From: Geothermobacter hydrogeniphilus | Lineage (GTDB): Bacteria; Desulfobacterota; Desulfuromonadia; Desulfuromonadales; Geothermobacteraceae | Reading direction: 5' to 3' | DNA: 64,000 nucleotides | Assembly: GCF_002898515.1 (NCBI RefSeq) | Contig: NZ_PPFX01000001.1 | Coordinates: forward strand, 150,847-214,846 | Notes under the pieces: model-generated | Told to the model about the DNA's origin: nothing | Seen by the model: the letters and a program-made list of their open reading frames with translations, nothing else | The model's database searches: none | Program-made: the position numbers and the translations under genes | Shown: one piece after another, positions 9,456-19,994 of the stretch | Numbering within the stretch: the first letter of the stretch is position 1 | Layout of the letters: each line of letters begins with the position of its first letter

Positions 9456-9753
9456 AACTTTTGCTTTTTTATTTTGGCTGAATTTGCTAAGGTGCGGTGC
9501 CGTAAATCATATATTCGAGGATATTGGGTGTTGACCGGCGAGGTGACTGCCATTATCCTTCTAAACCTTGCTGGCTGAGAGCGCCTTCCGCAACCAGTCG
9601 CAGCGACAGCGACCGGCCTGATCTCCCAGAGGATTTCGAGCAGCAGCCCGAAATCCGGCCCTGACCGGAGTCGGGCCTTTTCCTTTTTCAAGTTTTTCAA
9701 CCGTAGTCTGCGGTCGACGGCGGCCGCAACACCAAACTCTATAGGGGGCAGCA
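9456..9753 (+). promoter_or_regulatory. Structured 5' region of pckA
   Basis: 298 bases with no gene. The first 60 bases are AT-rich and could hold the promoter. Further down come two adjacent hairpins: GGATTTCG (9631-9638) with CGAAATCC (9649-9656), and then the terminator-like stem at 9657-9677. A terminator inside the leader of a gene that starts 70 bases later suggests attenuation or a small RNA. I do not recognise a known riboswitch class here. Confidence 0.35.
9657..9687 (+). terminator. Intrinsic terminator or attenuator in the pckA leader
   Basis: GGCCC-T-GAC, loop CGGA, GTC-GGGCC (9657-9677, one bulged base), followed by TTTTCCTTTTT. A GC-rich stem plus a T-rich tail is the form of a Rho-independent terminator. 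No gene precedes it for 200 bases, so it most likely ends a leader transcript. Confidence 0.55.
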
Positions 9754-11343
9754 ATGCAGACAGCAAGCGAACTTGACGCCGCGCAGCTTGGACTCAAGAG
9801 CGTCGGCAAGCTCTACCACAATCTCTCTTACGAAGAACTCTTCGAGCATGAGCAGGCCAACAGGGAAGGTGCTGTTTCCGACAACGGCACCATGATGGTC
9901 GACACCGGCAAGTTCACCGGTCGCTCGCCGAAGGATAAATATTTCGTCCAGCAGGACCCCTCCGCGGACAATATCGCCTGGGGCAGTATCAACCAGCCGA
10001 TCGCCGCCGAGATCTTCGATGAACTCTACGAAGACACGATCGACTACCTGGCCGGCAAGGACCTCTACGTCACCGACGGTTTCTGCGGTTCGAACCCGGC
10101 GACCCGCAAGAATGTCCGCTTCATTACCGAGTTCGCCTGGCAGTCGCATTTCGTCAAGAACATGTTCATCCGCCCCGGTGCCGACGAACTGACCGGATTC
10201 TCCCCCGACTTCACCATCTTCAACGCCAGCAACTACCTCAACGAGAAATGGCGGAAGCATGGCCTGAATTCCGAGGTCTTCATCGTCTTCAACATCGAGA
10301 AGAACATCGCCATCATCGGCGGCACCTGGTACGGCGGGGAGATGAAGAAGGGCATGTTCACGATGATGAACTACTGGCTGCCGTTGCAGGGGATCCTTTC
10401 CATGCACTGCAGCGCCAACGTCGGCAAAAAAGGCGACGTCGCCCTCTTCTTCGGTCTCTCCGGGACCGGCAAGACTACCCTCTCGACCGATCCGGAGCGC
10501 AAGCTGATCGGCGATGATGAACACGGTTGGGACAACGATGGCGTCTTCAACTTCGAAGGCGGCTGCTACGCCAAGTGCATCAACCTCTCGGCCGAGAACG
10601 AGCCGGAGATCTATGGTGCCATCAAGCGCAACGCTCTGCTCGAGAATGTCGTTGCCAATGCCAACGGGGTGGTCGATTACGCCGACGGTTCGAAGACCGA
10701 GAACACCCGCGTCTCCTATCCGATCGACCATATCGACAATCATGAGCCGAGCCTCAAGGCCGGCCATCCGCAGAACATCATCTTCCTCACCTGTGATGCT
10801 TTCGGGGTGCTGCCCCCGGTCTCCAAGCTGACCAAAGAGCAGGCGATGTATTACTTCCTCTCCGGCTACACCGCCAAGGTGGCGGGCACCGAGCGCGGCG
10901 TCACCGAGCCCCAGGCGACCTTCTCCGCCTGCTTCGGCGAGGCTTTCCTGCCGCTGCATCCGACCGTTTACGGCAAACTGCTCGGCAAGAAGATGGAAGA
11001 GCACGGCGTCAATGCCTACCTGGTCAACACCGGCTGGGCCGGCGGCGGCTACGGGGTTGGCGAGCGGATGAGCATCAAGGCCACCCGTGCCTGCATCAAC
11101 GCCATTCTTGACGGTTCGATCAATGATGCCGAGTTTGAGCAGACCCGGTTCTTCAAGCTGAATATTCCCAAGGCTCTGCCGGGAGTCGATACCAGGCTGC
11201 TCAATCCGCGCAACGCCTGGGCCGACAAGGAGGCTTTCGACGCCACGGCAAACAAGCTGGCCGGGATGTTCATCGACAACTTCAAAAAATACCTGATCGA
11301 GGGTGATATCGATTTTACCCAGTACGGTCCGAAGCTCGACTGA
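9754..11343 (+). CDS. pckA: Phosphoenolpyruvate carboxykinase (ATP)
   Basis: 529 residues, the standard length. It converts oxaloacetate + ATP to PEP + CO2 + ADP in gluconeogenesis. The P-loop is GLSGTGKT (234-241); the metal- and substrate-binding segment GDDEHGW follows at about 253. Also visible are [10 protein letters not shown] (54-63) and the C-terminal [18 protein letters not shown]. The ATG at 9754 is preceded by GGGGGCA. It stands alone, with its own leader and a good terminator at 11401. In acetate- or pyruvate-oxidising deltaproteobacteria this enzyme links the TCA cycle to sugar synthesis. Confidence 0.97.
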   Translation: MQTASELDAAQLGLKSVGKLYHNLSYEELFEHEQANREGAVSDNGTMMVDTGKFTGRSPKDKYFVQQDPSADNIAWGSINQPIAAEIFDELYEDTIDYLAGKDLYVTDGFCGSNPATRKNVRFITEFAWQSHFVKNMFIRPGADELTGFSPDFTIFNASNYLNEKWRKHGLNSEVFIVFNIEKNIAIIGGTWYGGEMKKGMFTMMNYWLPLQGILSMHCSANVGKKGDVALFFGLSGTGKTTLSTDPERKLIGDDEHGWDNDGVFNFEGGCYAKCINLSAENEPEIYGAIKRNALLENVVANANGVVDYADGSKTENTRVSYPIDHIDNHEPSLKAGHPQNIIFLTCDAFGVLPPVSKLTKEQAMYYFLSGYTAKVAGTERGVTEPQATFSACFGEAFLPLHPTVYGKLLGKKMEEHGVNAYLVNTGWAGGGYGVGERMSIKATRACINAILDGSINDAEFEQTRFFKLNIPKALPGVDTRLLNPRNAWADKEAFDATANKLAGMFIDNFKKYLIEGDIDFTQYGPKLD

Positions 11344-11400
11344 GGTGAACAGATTTTGAACAGGGGCGGTCCCGGATGAGACCGCATTCCTTCCTTTCGG

Positions 11401-11434
11401 CGGCCCGGGGCATTGCACCGGGCCGTTCTTTTTT
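11401..11434 (+). terminator. Intrinsic terminator of pckA
   Basis: CGGCCCGG (11401-11408) pairs with CCGGGCCG (11418-11425), a perfect 8-bp GC stem, followed directly by TTCTTTTTT. It lies 58 bases after the pckA stop. Confidence 0.85.
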
Positions 11435-11513
11435 GCCTGGAATGATTTTTCATGCAAGACTGTAGGTATCGGTCTGACCCGTTCGTCCTTAAGATCTTCG
11501 CTGTTGACGGTTC

Positions 11514-11541
11514 TTGACAGCATCGTGGTGCAGAATAGAAT
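11514..11541 (+). promoter_or_regulatory. Sigma-70-type promoter of lon
   Basis: TTGACA (11514-11519), a 16-base spacer and TAGAAT (11536-11541), five of six at the -10 box. The transcript would start near 11548, about 60 bases before the GTG of lon. No CIRCE or sigma-32-like element was recognised. Confidence 0.65.
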
Positions 11542-11609
11542 AACTCGGTACCATCGGCCGGTTGCCGGCAAAGCCATGGACTCTGGTATCTCCGGAAGGG
11601 AGCAACAAG

Positions 11610-13973
11610 GTGGCAAATCCCGCTCATCCGAGTGACATGCATATTCCGCAGCAACTTCCGTTGCTGCCGGTGCGTGACGTGGTGATCTTCCCCTACATGA
11701 TCATTCCGTTGTTCGTCGGCCGTGAAAAATCGATTGCCGCCGTCGAACAGGCCCTGAGTCAGGACCGGATCATCTTCCTGGCCAGCCAGAAGGACCTGGT
11801 GGATGAAGACCCCGCGCCGGAGAATATCTACTCTTTCGGGACCGCGGCGATGATCATGCGCATGCTCAAGCTGCCGGACGGACGGATCAAGATCCTGGTC
11901 CAGGGATTGGCGCGCGCCCGCATCGAGGCCGTGCTGGCCGACATGCCCTGTTACGAGGTTCGGATCGAACTGCTTGACGATCCGCCGCTGACGGTCGGAG
12001 CCCTTGAAGTCGAGGCGTTGATGCGCACCGTTCGTGACCAGCTGGCACAGCTGGTCAACCTCGGCAAAGCGCTTCAGCCGGAGGTGATGGTGGCGTTGGA
12101 GAACGTCGAGGATCCGGGCAGCCTGGCCGACCTGGTGGCGAGCAATATCGGGCTGAGAGTGCCCGAGGCCCAGGTTCTGTTCGAGGCGATTGATCCTTTT
12201 GAACGCCTCGGCCTGGTCAAAGATACTCTGGCCAAGGAACTCGAAGTGGCGGCGGTGCAGAATCGCATCCAGAGCCAGGCCAAGGAGGAGATGACCCGGT
12301 CGCAGCGGGAATATTTCCTGCGTGAACAGTTGCGGGCGATTCAGGCCGAATTGGGAGAGGGGGACGCGCGCGCCGAGGAGATGGCCGAGCTGCGTGAACA
12401 GCTGCTGGAGGCGAAACTGCCCGAAGAGGCAAGCAAGGAGGCGGAGAAACAGCTTAGGCGGCTGGAGGCGATGCATCCCGAAGCGGCTGAATATTCGATG
12501 CTGCGCACCTATCTGGACTGGCTGGTCGAGCTGCCCTGGAGCGTCACGACGCGCGACAATCTCAATCTGAAAAAGGCCCGCCAGGTACTCGATGAAGATC
12601 ACTTCGACCTGGAGAAGATCAAGGAGCGGATCCTCGAATACCTGGCGGTGCGCAAACTGAAAAAGGACATGAAGGGGCCGGTCCTCTGTTTCGTCGGCCC
12701 CCCCGGGGTCGGCAAGACCAGCCTCGGAAAATCGATCGCCCGGGCGCTGGGGCGCAAGTTCGTGCGCATCTCCCTCGGCGGGGTGCGCGACGAGGCGGAG
12801 ATCCGCGGTCACCGGCGCACCTATGTCGGTGCCCTGCCGGGCCGGGTGATGCAGAGTATGAAGCAGGCCGGCAGCTGCAATCCGGTGTTCATGCTCGATG
12901 AGTTGGACAAGGTCGGCGGTGTCGATTTTCGCGGTGATCCGTCGGCGGCGTTGCTTGAACTGCTTGACCCCGAACAGAATCACGCCTTCTCCGATCATTA
13001 CATCAACCTTCCCTTCGATCTGTCGAAGGTGCTGTTCATCGCCACCGCCAATATTCTCGATCCGATTCCCCGGGCCCTGCAGGACCGGCTGGAAGTGATC
13101 GAGCTGTCCGGTTACACCAGCGAGGACAAGCTGGCCATCGCCCGGCGTTACCTGGTGCCGCGGCAGCGGGAGGCCAACGGCCTCAAGGAGAAGGATCTGC
13201 GGATTTCTGACAAGGCGCTGCTGAAGCTGATTTCCGAGTACACTGCCGAAGCCGGGCTGCGCAACCTGGAGCGGCAGATCGGCAGTATCTGCCGCAAGGT
13301 CGCGCGGCGCTTTGCCGAGGGGAAGCGCAAGCCGGTGCTGGTCAATGAAGCCTCAGTTGCCAGGCTGCTCGGCCCGCCCCTGTTTCTCGCCGAGGAGGAG
13401 CGTCGGGAGCATGAAGTCGGGGTGGCGACCGGCCTGGCCTGGACCGAGGCCGGCGGCGAGGTACTCTACGTCGAGGTCTCGGTGATGAAGGGGAAGGGGG
13501 ACCTGGCCCTGACCGGGCATCTCGGCGAGGTGATGAAGGAGTCGGCCCACGCCGCGCTGAGTTACGCCCGGGCCAATGCCGAACAGCTCGGCATCGACCC
13601 GCTGCGCTTCGAAGAGAGCGACATTCATATTCACGTACCGGCCGGAGCGATTCCCAAGGATGGTCCGAGTGCCGGGATCACCATGGCCACCGCCCTGATT
13701 TCGGCCCTCACCGGGCGGCCGGTGAGCAAGGATGTCGCCATGACCGGCGAATTGACCCTGCGCGGCAAGGTGCTGCCGATCGGTGGCCTCAAGGACAAGG
13801 CGCTGGCGGCGGTGCGGGCCCACATCGATACCCTGATCATTCCCTATCGCAATGATAAGGACCTGGTTGATATCCCCGCTCCGTTGCGTAAGAAGCTGCG
13901 GTTCATCAAGGTCCGCAGTGTTGCCGAGGTGCTCGACGCGGCCCTCGCGGAGCCGGCCGCCGATGACGCTTGA
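11610..13973 (+). CDS. lon: ATP-dependent protease Lon
   Basis: 787 residues in the LonA arrangement: N-terminal substrate domain ([15 protein letters not shown] from about residue 17), coiled-coil region, AAA+ domain with Walker [10 protein letters not shown] near residue 363, and the C-terminal serine protease domain. The catalytic dyad is S687 (PKDGPSAG) and K730 (PIGGLKDKA). It degrades misfolded and regulatory proteins in the cytoplasm. The start is the GTG at 11610, with GGAAGGGAG seven bases before it; the frame is open to a TTG at 11562 without a ribosome site. Its 3' end overlaps thiL by 11 bases. Confidence 0.97.
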   Translation: MANPAHPSDMHIPQQLPLLPVRDVVIFPYMIIPLFVGREKSIAAVEQALSQDRIIFLASQKDLVDEDPAPENIYSFGTAAMIMRMLKLPDGRIKILVQGLARARIEAVLADMPCYEVRIELLDDPPLTVGALEVEALMRTVRDQLAQLVNLGKALQPEVMVALENVEDPGSLADLVASNIGLRVPEAQVLFEAIDPFERLGLVKDTLAKELEVAAVQNRIQSQAKEEMTRSQREYFLREQLRAIQAELGEGDARAEEMAELREQLLEAKLPEEASKEAEKQLRRLEAMHPEAAEYSMLRTYLDWLVELPWSVTTRDNLNLKKARQVLDEDHFDLEKIKERILEYLAVRKLKKDMKGPVLCFVGPPGVGKTSLGKSIARALGRKFVRISLGGVRDEAEIRGHRRTYVGALPGRVMQSMKQAGSCNPVFMLDELDKVGGVDFRGDPSAALLELLDPEQNHAFSDHYINLPFDLSKVLFIATANILDPIPRALQDRLEVIELSGYTSEDKLAIARRYLVPRQREANGLKEKDLRISDKALLKLISEYTAEAGLRNLERQIGSICRKVARRFAEGKRKPVLVNEASVARLLGPPLFLAEEERREHEVGVATGLAWTEAGGEVLYVEVSVMKGKGDLALTGHLGEVMKESAHAALSYARANAEQLGIDPLRFEESDIHIHVPAGAIPKDGPSAGITMATALISALTGRPVSKDVAMTGELTLRGKVLPIGGLKDKALAAVRAHIDTLIIPYRNDKDLVDIPAPLRKKLRFIKVRSVAEVLDAALAEPAADDA

Positions 13974-14940
13974 CGAGTTTTCCTTCATCGCGCAGATCCG
14001 CCGGACAGCGGCGGTCACGCCGGAGGTGGCCATCGGCATCGGGGATGACTGTGCCGCTCTCGACCTGCCGCCCGGGGAACAACTGCTGGTGACCAGCGAC
14101 CTGTTGCTTGAAGGGGTGCATTTCCGTTGTGACTGGACCGGTTATTTCGACCTCGGCGCCAAGGCGGCGGCCGTTAATCTTTCCGACCTGGCGGCGATGG
14201 GCGCCCGGCCGGTCGGGCTGGTGCTCGGCCTCGGTCTGCCTGATCGGTTGGATGATACTGATCGGCGGGAGCTGGTCGCGGGCTTCATCGCTGAAGCGGA
14301 GGCCTTTGAAACGGCTCTGGTCGGCGGCGATACCTGTCGGGCACAACAATTTTTGACCCTTTCGGTGACTGCCTTCGGCACTGCCGCCCCCCGGCAGGTC
14401 GTCCGTCGCGGCGGGGCCCGTCCCGGTGACAGGATCTTTGTTTCCGGCACCCTGGGTGACAGCGCCCTGGCGCTGAAATACCTGCGGGAAGGTGTGTGTC
14501 CGGAGGGGCCTCTGGCGCAGCGACATCATCGACCGACGGCGCGGGTGACCCTCGGTCGACGGTTGGCCGCGGCCGGGGTGAGCGCCATGATCGACATCTC
14601 TGACGGGCTGCTGGCCGATCTCGGGCATATTCTTGAGGCCTCCGCCGTTGGCGCTGAGATCATCACCGGGGCGTTGCCGCTTTCCGCCCCGTTCAGGCGG
14701 GATTTGGCGGGAAATCCGGACCTGCTGCAACTGGCCCTGACCGGCGGTGAAGACTACGAACTGCTTTTCACCCTGCCGCCTGAACAGCAAACCGCGGCCA
14801 GGCGGGCGGCCGCTGACTGTGGCGTGCCGATCCGCGAAATCGGTCGGATCCTGCCCGACCGGGAAGCCTTCCGGCTGGTTGCCGCCGACGGTACCCGGTC
14901 ACTTCCGAAACAGCGGGGGTTCGATCATTTTCGCGCCTGA
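13963..14940 (+). CDS. thiL: Thiamine-monophosphate kinase
   Basis: 325 residues of the PurM/ThiL fold. GIGDDCAAL (25-33) binds Mg-ATP; VNLSDLAAMGARP, DISDGLLADLGHI and TGGEDYELLF are the other conserved segments. It phosphorylates thiamine monophosphate to thiamine pyrophosphate, the last step of cofactor synthesis. The ATG at 13963 lies within the end of lon (11-base overlap), so translation is likely coupled; the reading frame is open upstream inside lon but has no reason to be used. Next come 126 bases before the chemosensory operon. Confidence 0.95.
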   Translation: MTLDEFSFIAQIRRTAAVTPEVAIGIGDDCAALDLPPGEQLLVTSDLLLEGVHFRCDWTGYFDLGAKAAAVNLSDLAAMGARPVGLVLGLGLPDRLDDTDRRELVAGFIAEAEAFETALVGGDTCRAQQFLTLSVTAFGTAAPRQVVRRGGARPGDRIFVSGTLGDSALALKYLREGVCPEGPLAQRHHRPTARVTLGRRLAAAGVSAMIDISDGLLADLGHILEASAVGAEIITGALPLSAPFRRDLAGNPDLLQLALTGGEDYELLFTLPPEQQTAARRAAADCGVPIREIGRILPDREAFRLVAADGTRSLPKQRGFDHFRA

Positions 14941-15066
14941 TTCCGTTTATCGATCGGAGCGGAGGTCGCCTCGCGGGTTGAAGAGCGCGGCCGAGCGGAT
15001 CATCTTGCGGGATATTTCGGAACTTGGATCGATGTTTGCTTGTCTGACAGGCGGAGTTGCGTTCTG

Positions 15067-15918
15067 ATGACCCGGCAATCGACCTATAAATCCGCCGCGC
15101 CCTTCGTTGGCAGCGATTTCGATGATGGCGAGTTCGAACAGATCCGGCTGCTGTTGCTGGAACGGCGCGGTTTCGATCTCGGTATGTACAAGGACCAGTG
15201 TATCCGGCGGCGGATTGCCAGCCGGGTGCGGGCCAGCGGCATGCTGAGCGCCGCGGATTACCTGCAGCTGCTTCAGCAGCGCGAGGATGAGATCGATGCC
15301 CTGCTGGCCGCCGTTTCGATCCACGTGTCGCAATTTTTCCGCAATCCCCGGATCTTTGCCCTGCTTGAAGCCGAGGTGCTGCCGGGATTGATCCGCCGGG
15401 CCGAAACGCGGCCGGACAGGACCCTGAAAGTGTGGAGTGTCGGTTGCGCCGGTGGTGAGGAGCCCTATTCGCTGGCGCTGCTGCTCGATGAGCTGGCACC
15501 GGCCGGACTCAGGGTCGATATTCTCGGCACCGATATCAGTGCCCCGGTCCTGCGACAGGCCGCCGGCGGTTACTTTGACGCGTTGCGGGTCAGCGAGGTG
15601 CCGGAGGATGTTCTGCAGCGCTACTTCGCGTCCGAGGGCCGCGGTTTCAGGGTCTGCGAACGGATTCGGCGCCAGGTCCGTTTTGCCGAGCACAATATTC
15701 TCAGCGATGAGTCACAGCTATCCGCGGACCTGATTCTCTGCCGCAATGTCATGATCTATTTTTCCCGCGCCGACCAGGACCGGATACTGGAGCGTTTCGC
15801 TGCCACCCTCACGCCACAGGGTGTGCTGGTGCTCGGCAATGCCGAAAGTCTGATTGGAAAGGCGCGGGAGGCGTTTTCACCGCTGTTTGCCGCCGAGCGA
15901 ATATATCGGCGCCGCTGA
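15067..15918 (+). CDS. cheR: Chemotaxis protein methyltransferase
   Basis: 283 residues. An N-terminal helical CheR domain is followed by the SAM-binding methyltransferase domain with SVGCAGGEEPYSLAL near 130, ILGTDIS and the family signature ILCRNVMIYFS near 220. It methylates glutamates on chemoreceptors using S-adenosylmethionine. The ATG at 15067 is preferred over an upstream TTG at 15040; GGCGGAG lies ten bases before it. First gene of a chemosensory cluster that contains no CheB methylesterase. Confidence 0.94.
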   Translation: MTRQSTYKSAAPFVGSDFDDGEFEQIRLLLLERRGFDLGMYKDQCIRRRIASRVRASGMLSAADYLQLLQQREDEIDALLAAVSIHVSQFFRNPRIFALLEAEVLPGLIRRAETRPDRTLKVWSVGCAGGEEPYSLALLLDELAPAGLRVDILGTDISAPVLRQAAGGYFDALRVSEVPEDVLQRYFASEGRGFRVCERIRRQVRFAEHNILSDESQLSADLILCRNVMIYFSRADQDRILERFAATLTPQGVLVLGNAESLIGKAREAFSPLFAAERIYRRR

Positions 15919-15974
15919 ATCTGTGGCCGTAGATTCCGTTTTAGTGACCGCGGTTTTTTTCAAGGAGTGGACCA

Positions 15975-17246
15975 ATGCGTGTCGAAATCAGTTACAAGTT
16001 CATCATGGGGTTCATCATCGTGGTGGCCTCGATTGTGGTGCTCAACCTGCTGGTGCCGAAGGTCGGAATCCCTGAGCAATGGCAGCAGCTGGTGAGCGTG
16101 GGCGTCGCTCTGCTGGTCGGGCTGTTGCTCGGCTGGCTCTTTTCCAAGGTCTTTACCGCCAATATCCGCAGTTTGCGCGAAGGCGCCGAACGGTTGCGCA
16201 ACGGTGATCTGTCGCGCTACGTGCGCCTGCGCCAGAGCCTGTTCGAGGATGAAACGGCCGATCTCGCCAACTCGCTCAATACCGTCGTCGACAGTCTGCG
16301 GGAGCTGGTCGGTTATATCCGCAGTACCTCGGTGAAGACCGCCGAATCGGCCCAGTCCCTGTCGGCGACCTCGCAGGAGATGACCGCCTCGGCTCACGAG
16401 GTGGCCAACACTGTTGAGCAGATCAGCAAGGGAGCCGAGACCCAGTCCGAAATGGTTGACCGCTCCTCGACCCTGATCAAGGAGATGGCGATGTCCATCG
16501 ACCTGGTCGCCGCCTCGGCGAAAAAGGTCAAAACCGCCGCCGCTGAAACCGCCCGCACCGCCGAGCAGGGCGGCGGGGTGGCACGTGAAACCCTGGGCAA
16601 GATGCGCCAGGTTTTTCAGACCGTCGAGCAGAGCGGCCAGCAGATGGTTTCCTTCAGCGGCCAGGTGCAGCAGGTCGGCCAGATTGTCGAGGTCATCACC
16701 GGCATCGCGCAGAAGACCAACCTGCTGGCCCTCAACGCCACCATCGAGGCGGCCCGGGCCGGCGAGTACGGGCGCGGCTTTGCCGTGGTGGCCGATGAAA
16801 TTCGCAAGCTGGCCGACTCGACCAGCCAGTCGGCGGGCGAAATCACCGCCCTGATCGAGGTGATCCGCGAAGAGAGCCAGAAGGTCCTCGATGCGATTCA
16901 GCGCAGCATGACCCAGGTCGAGGAAGGGCACCGGGCCGTTGATCAGACCGGCAGCAGCTTCGAGGCGATCATCGAAACCGCCGCCGTGACCCAGACCAAG
17001 GCCGATGCCATTGCCGATCTCGCCACCCAGCAGACCGAAGGGGCGCGCAAGGTGGTCTCCGCCATCGATGAGATTGCCAACGTCATCACCGACAACGCCG
17101 CGGCGGTGCAGGAGGTTTCGGCGGCCAGTGAAGAACAGTCGGCTTCGATGGAGGAGATGGCTCACCAGGCGCAGGAGCTTTCGAATCTGGCCGAGGAACT
17201 GCTGGCCATGGTCAGCCGTTTTCATCTTGGCGCCGACCGGGGCTGA
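15975..17246 (+). CDS. Methyl-accepting chemotaxis protein without a periplasmic sensor domain
   Basis: 423 residues. Two transmembrane segments at about 8-28 and 38-60 are joined by only about ten residues, so there is no external ligand domain. A HAMP region and long coiled coil follow. The tip contains [19 protein letters not shown], with [20 protein letters not shown] just after it, the conserved signalling hairpin that contacts CheA/CheW. Glu/Gln pairs flanking it are candidate methylation sites. AAGGAG precedes the ATG. It may sense membrane state or an internal partner instead of a periplasmic ligand. Confidence 0.93.
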   Translation: MRVEISYKFIMGFIIVVASIVVLNLLVPKVGIPEQWQQLVSVGVALLVGLLLGWLFSKVFTANIRSLREGAERLRNGDLSRYVRLRQSLFEDETADLANSLNTVVDSLRELVGYIRSTSVKTAESAQSLSATSQEMTASAHEVANTVEQISKGAETQSEMVDRSSTLIKEMAMSIDLVAASAKKVKTAAAETARTAEQGGGVARETLGKMRQVFQTVEQSGQQMVSFSGQVQQVGQIVEVITGIAQKTNLLALNATIEAARAGEYGRGFAVVADEIRKLADSTSQSAGEITALIEVIREESQKVLDAIQRSMTQVEEGHRAVDQTGSSFEAIIETAAVTQTKADAIADLATQQTEGARKVVSAIDEIANVITDNAAAVQEVSAASEEQSASMEEMAHQAQELSNLAEELLAMVSRFHLGADRG

Positions 17247-17252
17247 GCCGTC

Positions 17253-17669
17253 GTGCGGCAGGTACTGACATTCACGCTCGGAGAGGAACTGTATGGACTG
17301 GAGATCAGTGCCATTCAGGAGATCGTCGAGGCGCCGGCGCTGTTCTACATTCCCGGTGCCGATGACCGCTACCTGGGCGCGATCAATTTTCACGGCAGCA
17401 TCGTTCCGGTTCTGAATCTCGCCCGACTGCTCGGATTTTCCGAAACCGAACCTGAGCCCAGAATCATCGTCACCTGCAGTGAGATTGCCGTGCTTGGTCT
17501 GGCGGTCGGTCGGCTCGGTGAAATCGTGGTTCTGGATGAAGCCGAAACTCTGCCCGGAGATGCCGATCAACGTCGTGCCAACTGCATCGGCGAGGTTGTC
17601 GCCCTGGCCGGGCGGATGATCAATCTGTTCGACATGCCGGCCTTTTTAAGTCGTCTTGAAATGCTGTGA
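17253..17669 (+). CDS. cheW: Chemotaxis coupling protein CheW
   Basis: 138 residues covering one CheW domain (LTFTLGEELYGLEISAIQEI at the start, then YLGAINFHGSIVPVLNLARL). It couples the receptor to CheA. It starts with GTG at 17253, six bases after the receptor stop, and the next gene follows after 19 bases, so it is inside one operon. Confidence 0.93.
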   Translation: MRQVLTFTLGEELYGLEISAIQEIVEAPALFYIPGADDRYLGAINFHGSIVPVLNLARLLGFSETEPEPRIIVTCSEIAVLGLAVGRLGEIVVLDEAETLPGDADQRRANCIGEVVALAGRMINLFDMPAFLSRLEML

Positions 17670-17688
17670 GGGGGCAGGAGAAGATTTT

Positions 17689-18057
17689 ATGAGTTGTCGG
17701 GTACTGATTGTTGATGATGCCCTGTTCATGCGCAATATGCTGAAGGATATTTTTACCCGCGCCGACGATTTCGAGGTGGTGGGCGAGGCGCAGAACGGGG
17801 ATGAGGCGGTGGAACGCTACCGGGAACTGCGCCCCGATCTGGTGACCATGGACATTGTCATGCCGCTGAAAAGCGGTATCGAGGCGCTTGTTGAAATCAT
17901 CGCCGAGGACGCTTCGGCCCGGGTGGTGATGTGCAGCGCCCTGGGGCAGGAGAGCTTGATCGTCGAGGCGGTCGGCGCCGGTGCCAGGGAATTTATCGTC
18001 AAACCCTTCCAGGAAGCGAAGGTTCTCGAAGTCGCCCGCCGGGTGACCGTCCGCTGA
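17689..18057 (+). CDS. cheY: CheY-like response regulator
   Basis: 122 residues, a stand-alone receiver. VLIVDDALFMR gives the acidic pair D9-D10. D55 in LVTMDIVMP is the phospho-acceptor; the conserved Lys is in FIVKPF. It should be phosphorylated by the CheA encoded next. The ATG at 17689 is preceded by AGGAG with eight bases of spacing; the frame is open into the end of cheW but without a ribosome site. Whether it drives flagellar, pilus or other output cannot be told from the sequence. Confidence 0.9.
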   Translation: MSCRVLIVDDALFMRNMLKDIFTRADDFEVVGEAQNGDEAVERYRELRPDLVTMDIVMPLKSGIEALVEIIAEDASARVVMCSALGQESLIVEAVGAGAREFIVKPFQEAKVLEVARRVTVR

Positions 18058-18102
18058 TCCGGACGGACCTGCGCGGTTCGATCGGGATAGGTTGCAACGT
18101 CT

Positions 18103-19974
18103 ATGGATATGTCCAAATATCGCGAGATGTTTCTCAGCGAAACCCGCGAGCATCTTGCCGTCATGGCGCGTCGGCTGGTTGACCTGGAGAAGGCACCGGA
18201 TGACCGCGAGGTGATTGACACCCTGTTTCGCGAAGCCCACTCGGTCAAGGGGATGGCGGCGTCAATGGGTTATCAGCGGATGGCCGGCCTGGCCCACGCG
18301 CTGGAAGATCTGCTCGACGGCTTTCGCGGTGATGGCGAAGTCCCTGCGACGGCCATCGATCGGCTGTTGGCCGGTTGCGACCTGCTCGAAGGACTGCTGG
18401 AGGATATCGCTGCCGAACGTCCGGAACGTTCCATCGACGCTTTTTTGCAGAACACGGCTGGAGAGGAGGAGATCCCGCTGGCCGAGGCGATTCCGGCCGG
18501 AGAGGAGATCGAGGTTCTTGAACTGGAACCGGTTGCCGAGACGATCCCGCTGGAGCTGACGGTCGAGATCGCCGACCACGCCCCGGCGCCCGCCGCCAGG
18601 GCGCTGCTGGTGCTGCGTGAGCTGGAGCGGTTCGGGGAGTTGCTGGAACAATGGCCGAGCCAGGAGGAGCTGTTCAAGGGCGGCGTGGTCCGTCACCTGC
18701 GGGTGCGGCTCGAATCCTCCTGCGAAAGATCCGAAATCGAAGCGGCACTGCTGGCCATGAGTGACCTGGCCGGGGTGCGTTGGGGAGAGGACAGTGAGGA
18801 TGACGGTCTCCCCCGCCGCCGTCGTGAAGACAGTGAGCGGACGGTGCGTATCCGTACCGAGCTGCTGGATCGTTTTATCAACCTCACCGGAGAATTGATG
18901 ACCACCCGCTCGATGCTGCAGTCGGCGCAGACGAGGCGGTCCTGGCAGGATCTGGGTGAGGGACTTGACCAGCTTTCGCTGCTGGTCAACAACCTGCATC
19001 ACAAGGTTCTTGAGGTCCGCATGATGCCGGTTTCCAGCATCACCGGCCGCCTGCCGCGGCTGGTGCGCGACCTGGCCCGCAAGACCGGCAAACAGGTTGA
19101 TCTGCAGATCCACGGCGATGAGGTTGAACTCGATCGCGCGATTCTCGAAGAACTGGCCGATCCCCTGGTTCACCTGCTGCGCAACGCCGTTGACCACGGT
19201 ATCGAAGGGGAGGGCGTGATCGCGGTAAGGGCCTGGCGCGAGCGCGACCTGGTTCTGGTCGAGGTGGCCGACAACGGTCGCGGCATTGACCCGCGGCAGA
19301 TTCGCGACAAGGCCCTGGCGAAGGGCTTGATCAATGCCGCCCAGGCCCGCGCCATGGGGGATCGCGACCTGCTCGGGCTGATCTGTCTGCCGGGGTTTTC
19401 CACGGCCGATCAGGTCACCGAAACCTCCGGACGCGGGGTCGGGATGGATGTGGTCAAGGCCGCGGTTGAGAATCTCGGCGGCGTGCTGGATATCCTCTCT
19501 GCTCCCGGTGAAGGAACCCGTATGCTGCTCAAACTGCCGGTGTCGGTGGCCATTATCCAGATTCTGCTGGTCGCGTGCGCCGGACAGACCGTCGCCCTGC
19601 CGATCACCCGTGTTCATCGAACCCTCGAAGTGTCCCGCGAGCAGTTGCAGTCCTCCGGCAGGCAGCTGGTGTTGCCGCTTGATGATGAGATCATTCCCCT
19701 GTTGTCGCTGCGCAAGCTTCTGAAGCTGCCGAACCGGCCCTTTGCCGGCAGCGTGCCACTGGTGATCACCGAACTCCGCGGTCGCCGTGTCGGCCTGGTA
19801 GTCGACCGCCTGGTCGGCCAGAGTCAGGTCTTTGTCAAGAGTCTCAGCTTTCCGCTCGATCACCTTCCCGGGGTGACCGGGGCTTCAGTGCTCGGTGACG
19901 GTCAGGTGGTTTTTCTTATTGACCCCCAGGGCCTGCTGGATGCCGTCAATCCGGTGGCCGGCCGAGCCGCCTGA
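18103..19974 (+). CDS. cheA: Chemotaxis histidine kinase CheA
   Basis: 623 residues. P1 (Hpt) has the phosphorylated H46 in REAHSVKGMA. A variable acidic linker of about 100-230 replaces a clear P2 domain. The P3 dimerisation helix has RTELLDRFINLTGELM near 250. P4 has the ATPase boxes HLLRNAVDHGIEG, VADNGRGIDP and SGRGVGMDVVK. P5 is a CheW-like domain ending near PQGLLDAVNP. It autophosphorylates under receptor control and passes phosphate to CheY. The weak or missing P2 means CheY docking may differ from the enteric system. Confidence 0.95.
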   Translation: MDMSKYREMFLSETREHLAVMARRLVDLEKAPDDREVIDTLFREAHSVKGMAASMGYQRMAGLAHALEDLLDGFRGDGEVPATAIDRLLAGCDLLEGLLEDIAAERPERSIDAFLQNTAGEEEIPLAEAIPAGEEIEVLELEPVAETIPLELTVEIADHAPAPAARALLVLRELERFGELLEQWPSQEELFKGGVVRHLRVRLESSCERSEIEAALLAMSDLAGVRWGEDSEDDGLPRRRREDSERTVRIRTELLDRFINLTGELMTTRSMLQSAQTRRSWQDLGEGLDQLSLLVNNLHHKVLEVRMMPVSSITGRLPRLVRDLARKTGKQVDLQIHGDEVELDRAILEELADPLVHLLRNAVDHGIEGEGVIAVRAWRERDLVLVEVADNGRGIDPRQIRDKALAKGLINAAQARAMGDRDLLGLICLPGFSTADQVTETSGRGVGMDVVKAAVENLGGVLDILSAPGEGTRMLLKLPVSVAIIQILLVACAGQTVALPITRVHRTLEVSREQLQSSGRQLVLPLDDEIIPLLSLRKLLKLPNRPFAGSVPLVITELRGRRVGLVVDRLVGQSQVFVKSLSFPLDHLPGVTGASVLGDGQVVFLIDPQGLLDAVNPVAGRAA

Positions 19975-19994
19975 CAGCTCCAGGTGAGGATGCG

